From: Clostridiales bacterium
GTDB taxonomy: Bacteria > Bacillota > Clostridia > Oscillospirales > Oscillospiraceae
NCBI GenBank assembly: GCA_004554585.1
Contig: SFLH01000001.1
Location: forward strand, 303,437-367,436
Reading direction: 5' to 3'
DNA length: 64,000 nt
Position numbers and translations under genes: made by a program. The notes below the pieces were generated by a model. It made no database searches and was not told the origin of the DNA. It was given only the letters and a program-made list of their open reading frames with translations. Positions 1 through 8,514 of the stretch are shown one piece after another. Position 1 is the stretch's first letter; each line of letters opens with the position of its first letter.

Positions 1-1
1 G

Positions 2-679
2 GAGATGATCCACGGCTATGTCAGCGACCGCTCGGACTTTGACCAGGTCATCTGGGAGTTTGAGCACAAAGAGGAGGGCCAGCCCCTGTTCCTCTTCAAT
101 GTAACCATCCAGAGCCACGGCGGCTACACCGATGAGAGCTATGCCGCCACCGTGCAGCTGGCCGACCAGCCGGGGGTATATCCCCAGGCAGAGCAGTACC
201 TCTCCCTGGTCCGGGAGACCGACCAGGCCTTCCAGAAGCTGGTGGACTATTTCTCCCAGCAGGAAGAGCCCACCATCATCCTCATGTTTGGCGACCATCA
301 GCCCTCCGTGGAGCAGGAGTTCCTGGACCTGGCCTATGGCGTGACCCAGGACGAGATGACCATGGAGCAGTACATGGACAAGTATCGGGTGCCTTACGTC
401 ATCTGGGCCAACTATCCTCTGCCGGATACGGTCCAGGGTGAGGACGTCAGCCTGAACTTCCTGTCCCTGGACCTGCTGACCTGCGTGGGGCTGAAGGGGG
501 ACAGCTACCTGCAGTTCCTGTCGGAGATGCGCCAGGTCATGCCCGTGGCCACCTTTGTGGGCTACAAGGACCCCGAGGGCAACGCCTACAGCCACTGGGA
601 GACCACCGAGTTGACTAGTCTGCTGGAGGACTACCAGTGCGTGCAGTATGAGCGCCTGTTCGGCATGGAGGACGAGTGA
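2..679 (+). CDS. LTA synthase-like sulfatase/phosphatase, C-terminal part
   Basis: The gene enters from the left edge, so only about 225 C-terminal residues are seen. The motif MFGDHQPS is the late metal-ligand motif of LtaS-type alkaline-phosphatase-superfamily enzymes, and an earlier TIQSHGGY segment matches the same fold. Family members are membrane proteins whose outer domain transfers glycerol-phosphate or related groups onto envelope glycolipids. The transmembrane half is not in the window, so the substrate cannot be judged. A strong hairpin with a T run follows the stop. Confidence 0.8.
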   Translation, partial: EMIHGYVSDRSDFDQVIWEFEHKEEGQPLFLFNVTIQSHGGYTDESYAATVQLADQPGVYPQAEQYLSLVRETDQAFQKLVDYFSQQEEPTIILMFGDHQPSVEQEFLDLAYGVTQDEMTMEQYMDKYRVPYVIWANYPLPDTVQGEDVSLNFLSLDLLTCVGLKGDSYLQFLSEMRQVMPVATFVGYKDPEGNAYSHWETTELTSLLEDYQCVQYERLFGMEDE

Positions 680-710
680 CCTAGCCCCCTCTTTTCTCGA
701 AAGTTTTCTG

Positions 711-755
711 AACCCCACCCACAGTTCCCTCGCCGGGACCTGTGGGCGGGGTTTT
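711..755 (+). terminator. Rho-independent terminator after the sulfatase gene
   Basis: The arms AACCCCACCCACAG and CTGTGGGCGGGGTT pair around a loop of about 14 bases and are followed by TTTTG. It lies 31 bases past the stop codon. Confidence 0.8.
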
Positions 756-815
756 GTTCCGCCAGCCGACTCCACGCCGTATCCCCACCAAACCAGCCTG
801 GGGGAAAGGTCTCTA

Positions 816-844
816 TTGTATTTTCGGGAAATGCCTGTTATAAT
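816..844 (+). promoter_or_regulatory. Sigma-A promoter for the DUF308 gene
   Basis: TTGTAT at 816 and TATAAT at 839 are separated by 17 bases. The spacer contains TTTTCGGGAAAT, a near palindrome that also lies in the spacer of the promoter at 4571-4598. The leader to the start codon is about 190 bases and shows no riboswitch that I recognise. Confidence 0.6.
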
Positions 845-1036
845 GGAGTTTTTAGACCCGCGTTTTTCGGTCAAAGGGCCCCGGCGCCTCATCGTTTTTC
901 TTCCCGCGGCACCCACCTGTAGCGACCTTTCCCCTGTACAGGGCCTCTTTTCCCGCCGGTTTCTTGGGTGGGCCGCCCATCCCCAGCCGGAGGCTTTCGC
1001 CGGAGATCCCACAACAATGGAAAAGGAGAGATCTCG

Positions 1037-1604
1037 TTGAACACAGCATCCAACAAAGTTTCGAAGGTGGGCGGCATCATCACCGCCATCTGCCTGATCC
1101 TTCTGGGCATTCTCATCTTCACCTTCCCCATTGGCTCCATGGTGCTCTCTACCTGGTTGTTTACCGCCGGTGTGGGCATCTACGGCCTCTTCCACATCCT
1201 GGCCTACGTTAAGACCCCCGCGGGGCTCCGCAACGGCTGGCAGCTGGCCGGCGGCATCATGGCCATCATCCTCTTCTTCATCATGCTTCCGGTGTATGGG
1301 GAGATCAAATTCTTCTCCAACCTGGGCGTGATCATGTTCCTACTGGCCTTCTACTCCATCCCCAACGGCGTGACCACCCTCACCTCTCTCGGCCATCTCG
1401 GCCATGGGCGGCTCTAAGGGGCTGGCCATTTTCTCCGGCATTCTATCCCTGCTGGTGGGCTTCTTCATGCTCTGCCGTCCCTTCGTGGCCGGCCTGGCGG
1501 AGATTTACTTCCTGGCCGTGTGGCTGATCGTCATCGGCATTTCCGTGCTCTGCGCCGCCCTCTCCCAGGGCAAAGGCCAGGTAGCCAGCACCGAAGTCCT
1601 GTAA
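1037..1604 (+). pseudogene. DUF308/HdeD-family membrane protein, frameshifted
   Basis: Two frames together make one HdeD-like protein of about 189 residues, which is normal for the family. The first frame runs from a TTG start at 1037 (AAAGGAGAG ends 6 bases upstream) to a stop at 1417. The second resumes near 1390 and ends at 1604. Reading continues sensibly (T-L-T-S-L then S-A-I-S-A-M-G-G) if one base is skipped in the CTCTCTC tract at about 1383-1391. Several hydrophobic segments cover nearly the whole length. Family members are integral membrane proteins, some linked to acid or stress tolerance. The break could be a real inactivating mutation, a slippage site or an assembly error. Upstream in-frame ATG codons lack a ribosome binding site. 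Confidence 0.7.
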
Positions 1605-1629
1605 GGCGCCAAACAATCCAAATATCCAA

Positions 1630-1671
1630 AAAGCAGGCCCCATGGAGCGTTCCATGGGGCCTGCTTTCTTG
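1630..1671. terminator. Bidirectional terminator between convergent genes
   Basis: A perfect 17-base stem (AAAGCAGGCCCCATGGA and its complement) closes a GCGT loop. It serves the DUF308 gene on the plus strand and the DUF975 gene on the minus strand. Confidence 0.85.
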
Positions 1672-1682
1672 GGCTTATTCGG

Positions 1683-2603
1683 TTATTCCATGGGCTGGGC
1701 GGGCCGGTGCTCCGCCTCCTCCATCCTGGCACGGGCAGCCTCCTGGAGGAAGACCATGCCGCCCAGAGAGGCGTAGGGGGTCACAAAGAAGTTCAGCACC
1801 CCATAGCTCAACTGGGCCGCCAGGAACCAGAGAAGGTAGCTCAGGCGGAACAGGAAGAAGGCCTTCCGTACCCCCCGGGCACTCTGCAGGCCCCGGCGGA
1901 AGGTCTGCCCCAGGGTGTACTCCGGATGGGCGCACAAGCAGTAGCGCACCGGCAGAAAGACGCTGTGCAGCCAGAAGGCAAACAGTCCCGCCGCCACGGC
2001 CAGAACCGTTGCTCCCATCTGCAGCAGGGAACTGGCGGTGGTGTAGGCCTGGACCGTAGGGGTGGTAGTGTAGAACAGGTAGAATAGGTACAGGCTGGGC
2101 ACCGTGGCCAGGGCGCCCACCGCGCGTACCACCACGCCGAGGACAAATTCCACCACTAAGGCCTTCCCCAGCCGCCGGGGCTGGCGGAACCACTGGAAAA
2201 CGTGGTAGACGGTCCGCTGCTGGTCTCCCCGCAGTACGCTCCAATAGCCCTCCATGGCCCCCAGGCGCAGGGGGGAGAGGATCACAAAGAAGATGGCTCC
2301 CACCAGGAAAAAGCGGAAGATCTGCTGATAGGTCAAGGGAATGGCCAGGATCATCTGGGTCAGATCCATACGGAAGAGGATGCTCACACCCTCTTGGTTC
2401 CAATAGATGCCGCTGACGGTGTCGCCGTACTGGGTCAGGTCCATGAGCCCATAGGTCAGCGTTGCGCCCAGCAGATAACGCAGGCCGTAACAGGCTACCT
2501 CCAACCCCACCAGCAACAGGGTGACCCGTATGCACAGGGGGTGGATCATCAGGCGTTTGGCCAGGAATTTCATCTCCCGGCGGGAGGGCAGATTCTTTGT
2601 CAT
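1683..2603 (-). CDS. DUF975 family integral membrane protein
   Basis: This 306-residue protein has about six hydrophobic segments with charged loops. It matches the DUF975 type in its short basic N-terminus, the LGAMEGYWSVLRG-like loop, and the FLVEF/FRRGLQSARG segment before the last helices. The function of this family is unknown; members sit in the cytoplasmic membrane of Firmicutes. The gene follows the VanW gene by 25 bases on the same strand and the two probably share a transcript, which ends at the bidirectional hairpin 1630-1671. Confidence 0.75.
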   Translation of the reverse strand: MTKNLPSRREMKFLAKRLMIHPLCIRVTLLLVGLEVACYGLRYLLGATLTYGLMDLTQYGDTVSGIYWNQEGVSILFRMDLTQMILAIPLTYQQIFRFFLVGAIFFVILSPLRLGAMEGYWSVLRGDQQRTVYHVFQWFRQPRRLGKALVVEFVLGVVVRAVGALATVPSLYLFYLFYTTTPTVQAYTTASSLLQMGATVLAVAAGLFAFWLHSVFLPVRYCLCAHPEYTLGQTFRRGLQSARGVRKAFFLFRLSYLLWFLAAQLSYGVLNFFVTPYASLGGMVFLQEAARARMEEAEHRPAQPME

Positions 2604-2628
2604 ATCCTTTCCTTTCCGCGCGGCCGTA

Positions 2629-4362
2629 TCACAGGCCGTACTGGGCGGCGTCCTCGGGGCTGACCAGAACCACTTTGTCCCGGCTGCGGTAGACGCTGGT
2701 GCTCTCCAGCTTGGTGTCTTTCAGACGGCCGTTTTCATAGAGATTGCGATAGACCTTTACCGTATAGCCGGCGTAGGGGGTCACGCTGACCTTGGTGGAG
2801 CCGGCAGGCAGGCTGCTGTCTATCTTGTAGATGGTGTTGTACCCGGTGGTCCCCACCACCTGATTGGTCATCTCCACCTGGATGTTGTCACTCTTGGTGC
2901 CCAGGATGTTCACCGTCAAGGTGCGCCCGGACACGGTGCCCACCACCTTTATGGGGAAGGGGGTGTTGTTCTTAAACCGGAAATCCTTCGCGCCGTAGTA
3001 GACCGTGGCGTCCATGCCGTCGGGGACGTAGCGGGTGATATAGCCGTGGGGATAGCGCTCCACAATCTCCAGGTTGGCCCGCAGGGAGGCCAGGTAAATG
3101 GTGGAGGAGCCTTGGCACACCCCACCGCCGGTCTCCTGTACAGTCTCCCCGCCCACGTAGGCGGGGGCGGGCAGGAACCCTCGGGCGGCGGTCCGCCGGC
3201 CCACGGTGCCGTTGTAGGAAAACTCCTCCCCGGGCAGGAGCACCGTGCCGCTGAAATACTTGGCCGCCAGGCGGATGTTCTCCACCCGGTTGCTGGAGCC
3301 GGAAATGTTGGTGGTGCAGGAGCCCAGCACATCCTGATAGAGCTGGGGCGCCAGATCGGCCACGGTGACCTTGGGCTGGGTGATCTCCAGGGGATAGGCC
3401 TCGGCGGCCCCCCAGTCCAGGGCATCAAAGGCCTCCTGGGCCTTCACCGGGTCGAAGGAGATCCCCGTGTGATCGGTCTGAAAAACCTTGGCGCTCTTGT
3501 CAAACTTGGCGTCCTGGACCTCTCGCTGGACCTGGGTGAGGACCTGGTTTAAATCCAAACTCTCCGGCTGGATCTGTTCCAGCTGGACGGTAAACTGGGG
3601 CGCCGCATCTGCCAGGGTCACCATCTCGTCCCGGCCCAGGTAGTCAAACACTTGGGCCTTGATGGCCTCCCGGTCCACCTTGTTGCCCGGCTGGCCCTTG
3701 GTCAGCAGCAGCTCTTTGTCGTTGCTCTCCCAAGCAGGGGCCACCGGCTCCCGGCCCAGAGTCTGCTCCACCTGGTCCAAGATATCGTCCAAGCTCTCCC
3801 CATTCTGGTAACAGGGCAGGACCTGGTTTTCCTTCACCAGGCTCTGGAGATAGACGGCGCCTCTGGCGGGGAAGGGTAGCGAGTGTCCCACCTGCCAGGC
3901 CCGCTCCACAGTAGCGGACAGATCCGTGACCACGCTGGAAAGGGGCACCTGGACCACCATTTCCTCCCCCTGGGCAGTGGTCACCTGGAAGACTACGCCG
4001 CGGCTGTCATCAGGTTCTTGCTGCTGCAAGGCCCTTTCCAGAGTCCGCTGCGCCTGCTGGACATTCAGCCCCTCCAAGGAAACCCCGCTGACCGTGACGT
4101 TGGGATAAATGGTTCCCTGGCTGCCTATGGCGCACAGGAAAACATAGGACCCCACCAGCAGCGTCAGCGCAAGGCAGCACAACAACAGCCCCCGGGACTT
4201 TCGGCTCAGGATCTTCCCCTTTGGGATGTCTTCCCCACCGGCTGGCAGCGCCGCTTCCTCAGGACGAGAGGCCTTTCCTCCGGCGCTCTCCTTGCCTGCC
4301 CCCTTCTGGGCGGCCTGGTCGGCATTCTGTTCCAGGTCCTTTCTCTGCTCGTCGCGCTCCAT
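2629..4362 (-). CDS. VanW family protein with peptidoglycan-binding-like region
   Basis: The 577-residue product has a charged cytoplasmic N-terminus, one transmembrane helix at about residues 58-79, a long external region of the kind found in YoaR/VanW proteins, and a VanW domain at about 355-490. The VanW hallmarks PGEEFSYN, GGGVCQGSSTIY, ERYPHGY and ATVYYGAKD are all visible. The last 60 residues look like a G5-type strand domain. ATG 4362 is chosen because AAAGGAGA lies just upstream; the frame stays open another 33 codons without a site. VanW occurs in some vancomycin-resistance clusters but most copies are general envelope proteins of unknown biochemistry. No van genes are nearby. Confidence 0.85.
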   Translation of the reverse strand: MERDEQRKDLEQNADQAAQKGAGKESAGGKASRPEEAALPAGGEDIPKGKILSRKSRGLLLCCLALTLLVGSYVFLCAIGSQGTIYPNVTVSGVSLEGLNVQQAQRTLERALQQQEPDDSRGVVFQVTTAQGEEMVVQVPLSSVVTDLSATVERAWQVGHSLPFPARGAVYLQSLVKENQVLPCYQNGESLDDILDQVEQTLGREPVAPAWESNDKELLLTKGQPGNKVDREAIKAQVFDYLGRDEMVTLADAAPQFTVQLEQIQPESLDLNQVLTQVQREVQDAKFDKSAKVFQTDHTGISFDPVKAQEAFDALDWGAAEAYPLEITQPKVTVADLAPQLYQDVLGSCTTNISGSSNRVENIRLAAKYFSGTVLLPGEEFSYNGTVGRRTAARGFLPAPAYVGGETVQETGGGVCQGSSTIYLASLRANLEIVERYPHGYITRYVPDGMDATVYYGAKDFRFKNNTPFPIKVVGTVSGRTLTVNILGTKSDNIQVEMTNQVVGTTGYNTIYKIDSSLPAGSTKVSVTPYAGYTVKVYRNLYENGRLKDTKLESTSVYRSRDKVVLVSPEDAAQYGL

Positions 4363-4570
4363 GGGCCATCTCCTTTCTCGGCCGCCGGCGGGCCGGGGCC
4401 GTTTGCTTCTTACTATTCTATGCCGCTTCCAGCAAAACAGGGCCCAGAGGGCCTCTGGCAAAAAGTTCCAGTCTTCGACATGGGGTAATTTAGATTATAT
4501 TATATGGAATCTAAAAGAAAAAATCAACACAGGGGGCCTGTGGATTTCCCGCCCTTTTTTCCCCCTTGTA

Positions 4571-4598
4571 TTTACTTTTTTCGGGAAATCTGTATAAT
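4571..4598 (+). promoter_or_regulatory. Promoter for the EFR1 ferredoxin gene
   Basis: TTTACT at 4571 and TATAAT at 4593 are 16 bases apart. The spacer holds TTTTTTCGGGAAATC, sharing the core TTTTCGGGAAAT with the promoter at 816-844. Confidence 0.55.
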
Positions 4599-4645
4599 GA
4601 ACGGTAAGAAAAACCAGACCGGTTGCAGAAAGGAGCTTTTCCGTC

Positions 4646-5473
4646 ATGCGCATCAACACCGTGTGGGCAGCCTACTTCAGCGCCACTGACACCACCAAAA
4701 AGGTGGTCACCCAGGTGGCCAGCCGCCTGGCCCAGCAGGCTGCCTGCCCCCTGAAGACCTATGACTTCACCAGCCCCCAAGCCCGCAAACAGCCCAAGCA
4801 GTTCACCGCCGGAGACCTGGTGGTCTTCGGCACCCCCGTCTACGCCGGCCGCGTGCCCAACCTGCTCATCAAATTCGTGGCCGCCGTGCAGGGCGGCGGC
4901 GCTCTGGCCGTGCCCGTGGTATGCTACGGCAACCGGGCCTACGACGACGCCCTCATGGAGCTGCGCAACACCCTGGAGGCCGGCGGCTTTGCCACCGTGG
5001 CCGGGGCGGCTTTCTCCTGCCAGCACGCCTTCTCCCAGACCCAGAACGCCGGCCGGCCGGACATCAGCGACCTGACCATCGCCACCGGCTTTGCCGACGC
5101 CGTCTTCCACAAGGTGGAGGCCCTGGCCTCCCTGGAGGGCCACACCCCCGTCCCCGTAGGGGGCAACGATCCCATCGGCCCCTATTACACCCCCCGGGAC
5201 CGCCACGGCAACCCCATCAACATCCTCAAGGTTACCCCCAAGACCAGCGAGGAATGTACCCAGTGCGGCCTGTGCGCCGACGAATGTCCCCTGGGCTCCA
5301 TCGACCCCCAGGACGCCGCCGCCATGATCGGCCCCTGCATGAAGTGCAACCGCTGTGTGCGCATCTGCCCCGTCCAAGCCAAGTACTTCGACGACCCCAA
5401 CTACCTCTACCACAAAACCGAGCTGGAGGACCAGTTCTCCTGGCCCAGAAAGAGCCCCGAGCTCTTCCTGTGA
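4646..5473 (+). CDS. EFR1 family ferredoxin (flavodoxin plus 2[4Fe-4S])
   Basis: The 275-residue protein joins an N-terminal flavodoxin-like domain, seen in YFSATDTTKKV and VVFGTPVYAGRVPN, to a C-terminal bacterial ferredoxin. The two cluster motifs are CTQCGLCADECP at about residue 204 and CMKCNRCVRICP at about 231. This is the EFR1 arrangement common in anaerobic Firmicutes and is expected to shuttle low-potential electrons in the cytoplasm; partner enzymes are not known. GAAAGGAGC precedes the ATG. The gene stands alone between its own promoter and a strong terminator. Confidence 0.9.
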   Translation: MRINTVWAAYFSATDTTKKVVTQVASRLAQQAACPLKTYDFTSPQARKQPKQFTAGDLVVFGTPVYAGRVPNLLIKFVAAVQGGGALAVPVVCYGNRAYDDALMELRNTLEAGGFATVAGAAFSCQHAFSQTQNAGRPDISDLTIATGFADAVFHKVEALASLEGHTPVPVGGNDPIGPYYTPRDRHGNPINILKVTPKTSEECTQCGLCADECPLGSIDPQDAAAMIGPCMKCNRCVRICPVQAKYFDDPNYLYHKTELEDQFSWPRKSPELFL

Positions 5474-5496
5474 TCTTCTTCTCCCCCTCCATCCCC

Positions 5497-5534
5497 AACG
5501 GGCATCCGGCACAACCGCCGGATGCCCGTTTTTT
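5497..5534 (+). terminator. Terminator after EFR1 gene
   Basis: AACGGGCATCCGGC pairs with GCCGGATGCCCGTT (14 bp, short loop) and is followed by a T run. Confidence 0.9.
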
Positions 5535-5547
5535 GTGGAAAAAATCC

Positions 5548-5609
5548 TTGACAAAGCCGGTTTACTTGGTGTAAACTAAGCCCGCAAAGAGGTTTACACC
5601 AAGTAAACC
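5548..5609 (+). promoter_or_regulatory. Promoter with paired BlaI-type operators
   Basis: TTGACA at 5548 and TAAACT at 5572 form the promoter. GGTTTACTTGGTGTAAAC at 5559-5576 covers the spacer and the -10. Its exact reverse complement recurs at 5592-5609, 15 bases further on and just before the ribosome binding site. Each copy is itself a GTTTAC/GTAAAC dyad. Two operators next to a BlaI-type gene indicate autorepression; binding by this repressor is inferred. Confidence 0.8.
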
Positions 5610-5625
5610 AACAGGAGGTGTTCCT

Positions 5626-5985
5626 ATGAACGAACTGCGCCTGGGCGCGGTGGAGACCCGCTTTGCGGAGCTGATCTGGGCCCACGAGCCCCTGTCCTCC
5701 GGGGAGCTGGTCAAGCTCTGCCAGGAGGAACTACAGTGGAAGAAATCCACCACCTACACCATTCTGCGCCGGCTGTGCCAGCGGGGCCTGTTTGAAAACC
5801 GGGACGGCACCGTCCGCTCCCTGGTCTCCAAAAATGACTTTCAGGCCATGCAGACCGAGCGCTTTGTAGAGGAGACCTTTGACGGTTCCCTGCCCGGATT
5901 TCTCACCGCCTTTTCCCGCAGAAAAAAACTTTCCAAGGAGGAGATCGACGCCCTGCAGAAATTCATCGACGAAAGGAGGGTGTGA
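5626..5985 (+). CDS. BlaI/MecI/CopY family transcriptional repressor
   Basis: The 119-residue protein has the winged-helix start of the family (EAELIW-like segment, STTYTILRRLCQRGLFE) and the C-terminal dimerisation helices ending in LSKEEIDALQKFIDERR. Family members bind dyads as dimers and are released when a membrane protease of the M56 family triggers their cleavage or inactivation. ACAGGAGGTG lies 5 bases before the ATG. The stop overlaps the start region of the M56 gene, so the two are coupled. A penicillinase gene is not present, so the regulon may be the pair itself or distant genes. Confidence 0.92.
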   Translation: MNELRLGAVETRFAELIWAHEPLSSGELVKLCQEELQWKKSTTYTILRRLCQRGLFENRDGTVRSLVSKNDFQAMQTERFVEETFDGSLPGFLTAFSRRKKLSKEEIDALQKFIDERRV

Positions 5986-5987
5986 CC

Positions 5988-7712
5988 ATGCTCACCCCCC
6001 TGTTCTCCGTCATCCTGAACATGTCCATCACGGCAAGTGTTGTCATCCTGTTCGTCCTGCCGGCCCGGCGGCTGCTGAAGCATGCCCCGAAGGTCTTCTC
6101 TTACGCCCTGTGGGCGGTGGTCCTTTTCCGGCTGCTGTGCCCCTTCTCCCTGTCGGCTCAGTTTTCCCTCCTGGGCCTTTTCCAGGCCCCCGCTGGGGAG
6201 ACCGGGCAGATGGCCTATCTCCCGCTGCCGTCTGACCCCACCCCACAGCAAACTCCCCTTCCCGCCACTGCTCCGGCAGCGGAAGCAGAAGAGCCCCCTG
6301 CAGAAGTTCCCCCTTCCCAGATCAGCAGCACGCCGTCGCCCTCTCTTATGGAGGTGGCAAGCGTTCTCTGGGCCGTGGGCGTTGCCGCCATGCTGGTGTA
6401 CAGCTTGGCCCAGCTGATCCGCCTGCGCAGACGGCTGGTGGGCGCCATCCCCCTGTACGGCGTCCTCCGCTTGGCCGACCACATCGACACGCCTTTCGTC
6501 CTTGGCCTCTTCCGCCCCAAAATCTATCTTCCCTCCCATCTTTCCCCCCAGGAACAGCAATACATCATCTGCCACGAGCAGCAGCACATCCGCAGAGGGG
6601 ACCCCATCCTGCGCACAGTGGCCTTCGCCGCCCTGTGCCTGCACTGGTTCAACCCCCTGGTCTGGCTGGCCTTCCGCCTGTCGGGCCGGGACATGGAGAT
6701 GTGCTGCGATGAAGGGGTCATCCGGCAGTTGGGCGCGGAGGTCCGCGGAGACTATTCCACCTGTCTGCTCCACTTTTCCGCCAGAGGACAACACAGCTTC
6801 ACCGCCCCCCTCGCCTTTGGGGAGGGGGACACGAAAGAAAGGATCGAGAACATCATGAAAGCGCGCAAAAATCTCCCTTGGGCAGCCGCTGTGTCTGTGG
6901 CTCTGTGCCTGCTGCTGACCGCCTGCCTGGGGGCAAACCCCCAGGCAGGCGAGGAGGCTCAGGACCCCGGAACCGCCGACCCCACGGCCGTATCCTACAT
7001 CTCCCCCAGTGGTTCTACCCTCCAGTCTCAGTTGGAGAGCCATCTGAAACTCCTCTTCAACCAGGCCTACTCCCCTTATTACAAGGACTTGCGGTATGAG
7101 ATGAGCGGCTATCAGGAGAGCCGGGACGGCGATGCCTTTACCGCCACCTTCCACTGGACCATGTACAACCAGGACGACAGCGGGTTCTCCTCCTCCGGGG
7201 AGGCCGAGTCCAACTTCCAGCTCCAGGCTGCCGGAACGTGGCGCGATGGACAGATGGCTTTGCAGAACATCTTCTCCGATGTCAGCGTGAAGGGGCCCAG
7301 CGAGTACACCCAGCCCCTGGCCGACCTCTTCCCCAACGCCGGCGGCCCTGCGACCCTGACCGGACAGATCTCGGGCTATGACCTGACGCCCGGCGCCCGC
7401 ACCCTGTCCTTCGATCCCATGTTCCTGCTCACAGCAGAGAATGACGCCGCCCTCCTCCAGGACCTGGGCATCAACTCCAACAGCCTGCCCAACGGCTACA
7501 CCTTCTACGACCTGGACCACCAAGCCTCCACCTATCCCATTGCGGACACGGTTCGGTGCCAGACCTTGGCCGCCGATGAAAACGGCCAGTGGGCCTTGCA
7601 GGAAACCACCCTGGACCAGTTGATCCAAACCTTGGGGACCACCACCTTTGCCTATGACATCACCGTGGAGGGCGGACAGGTCACCGCCATCTCGGAACAC
7701 TACATGCCTTAA
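5988..7712 (+). CDS. M56 family peptidase/antirepressor (BlaR1/MecR1-like sensor)
   Basis: The product is about 574 residues. Four or more N-terminal helices flank the zinc protease motif HEQQH (about residues 196-200), followed by the family segment HWFNPLVWLAFR and the MEMCCDEGV motif. A further helix with LLLTACLG at about residue 305 leads to an outer C-terminal domain of about 270 residues. That domain has no SxxK penicillin-binding signature that I can see, so it probably senses something other than beta-lactams. ATG 5988 is preferred over GTG 5982 because AAAGGAGG is then 8 bases away. The pairing with the BlaI-type repressor is standard. Confidence 0.88.
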   Translation: MLTPLFSVILNMSITASVVILFVLPARRLLKHAPKVFSYALWAVVLFRLLCPFSLSAQFSLLGLFQAPAGETGQMAYLPLPSDPTPQQTPLPATAPAAEAEEPPAEVPPSQISSTPSPSLMEVASVLWAVGVAAMLVYSLAQLIRLRRRLVGAIPLYGVLRLADHIDTPFVLGLFRPKIYLPSHLSPQEQQYIICHEQQHIRRGDPILRTVAFAALCLHWFNPLVWLAFRLSGRDMEMCCDEGVIRQLGAEVRGDYSTCLLHFSARGQHSFTAPLAFGEGDTKERIENIMKARKNLPWAAAVSVALCLLLTACLGANPQAGEEAQDPGTADPTAVSYISPSGSTLQSQLESHLKLLFNQAYSPYYKDLRYEMSGYQESRDGDAFTATFHWTMYNQDDSGFSSSGEAESNFQLQAAGTWRDGQMALQNIFSDVSVKGPSEYTQPLADLFPNAGGPATLTGQISGYDLTPGARTLSFDPMFLLTAENDAALLQDLGINSNSLPNGYTFYDLDHQASTYPIADTVRCQTLAADENGQWALQETTLDQLIQTLGTTTFAYDITVEGGQVTAISEHYMP

Positions 7713-7752
7713 TCTTCGGTTTCTTCCCCTTGCTTTTTCTTCCCTCTCTCCT

Positions 7753-7790
7753 GCAGGCCCGCCCAAAAAAGGCGGGCCTGCAAATTTTCT
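7753..7790 (+). terminator. Terminator after the M56 peptidase gene
   Basis: GCAGGCCCGCC and GGCGGGCCTGC pair around CAAAAAA and are followed by AAATTTTC. Confidence 0.75.
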
Positions 7791-7815
7791 GTCTTTCTGT
7801 CTTTTTGTTTTGGGT

Positions 7816-7854
7816 ACAAAAAATCCCTGACCCGGCGCGCCGTCAGGTCAGGGA
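7816..7854 (-). terminator. Terminator after the GNAT gene
   Basis: On the minus strand TCCCTGACC and GGTCAGGGA pair around a GC-rich loop containing GGCGCGCC, and TTTTTTG follows. It faces the plus-strand terminator 7753-7790. Confidence 0.8.
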
Positions 7855-7881
7855 TGGAATCTATGGTGTCTCCCACCCCGC

Positions 7882-8352
7882 TTATGCCGTCTTGCCGTAC
7901 CCCGGCAGGGTAGTGTTTTCAAACATCTGGGTGGGTTCGCCCCAGGCGCAGGCGTCGGGGCCGATGGTGTAAAAGCCGTATTTCTCATAGTAGTTGGTGT
8001 GCTCGGTGGCCAGATAGATCTTGCCAAAGCCCAGCTCACCGCCCCGCCGGCGGGCGTGGTCGATGAGGATGGGGCTGAGGTGCTGGCCCCGGAAGGCCGG
8101 GTCCACATACAGGGTGGCGATCCATAGGCCCTTCTTCTTGCTCCAAAGGATCTCCTTGATGGCCAGGGTATAGCCCCCCACCACCTTGTCTCCCTCCACG
8201 GCGATGTAGGCATCGGGCAGAGGGCCTTTGGTCTGTAGTACCTGGGCCATGTGCTTCTCGATCCAGGGCATGCAGGCCGGCCAATGGTTTTCCAAGCTCT
8301 CCAGCATGGCCGGAATATACTCCGGGTGCTCACGAATGGGATAGATCTTCAT
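7882..8352 (-). CDS. GNAT family N-acetyltransferase
   Basis: The 156-residue protein has the acyl-CoA-binding GNAT core: strand DKVVGGYTLAIKEI, then LYVDPAFRGQHLSPILIDHARRRG (split here as VDPAFRGQHLS with the pyrophosphate-binding loop) and YEKYGFYTIGP near the end. The substrate cannot be predicted. ATG 8352 has AAAGGAGGGG upstream; the longer open frame reaching 8430 has no site. The gene has its own terminator and stands apart from rpiB. Confidence 0.85.
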   Translation of the reverse strand: MKIYPIREHPEYIPAMLESLENHWPACMPWIEKHMAQVLQTKGPLPDAYIAVEGDKVVGGYTLAIKEILWSKKKGLWIATLYVDPAFRGQHLSPILIDHARRRGGELGFGKIYLATEHTNYYEKYGFYTIGPDACAWGEPTQMFENTTLPGYGKTA

Positions 8353-8514
8353 CACTCTCCCCTCCTTTCCCAGGGGTCGTGACGGTCTTCCATGTGCTTC
8401 CCGAGGGAGGGAATTGCTCTCTCCCTCCACTTATAGTATAGTGCTTTTATATAAAAATGCAACCCCCATCTCGAAACTTTTTTGCAAATTCCACAGACAG
8501 GGGCTGCTATTTTT

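Noticed and set aside
5841..7766. A 641-codon minus-strand frame
   Set aside because: Antisense of the M56 peptidase gene, with low-complexity Gly/Gln-rich translation.
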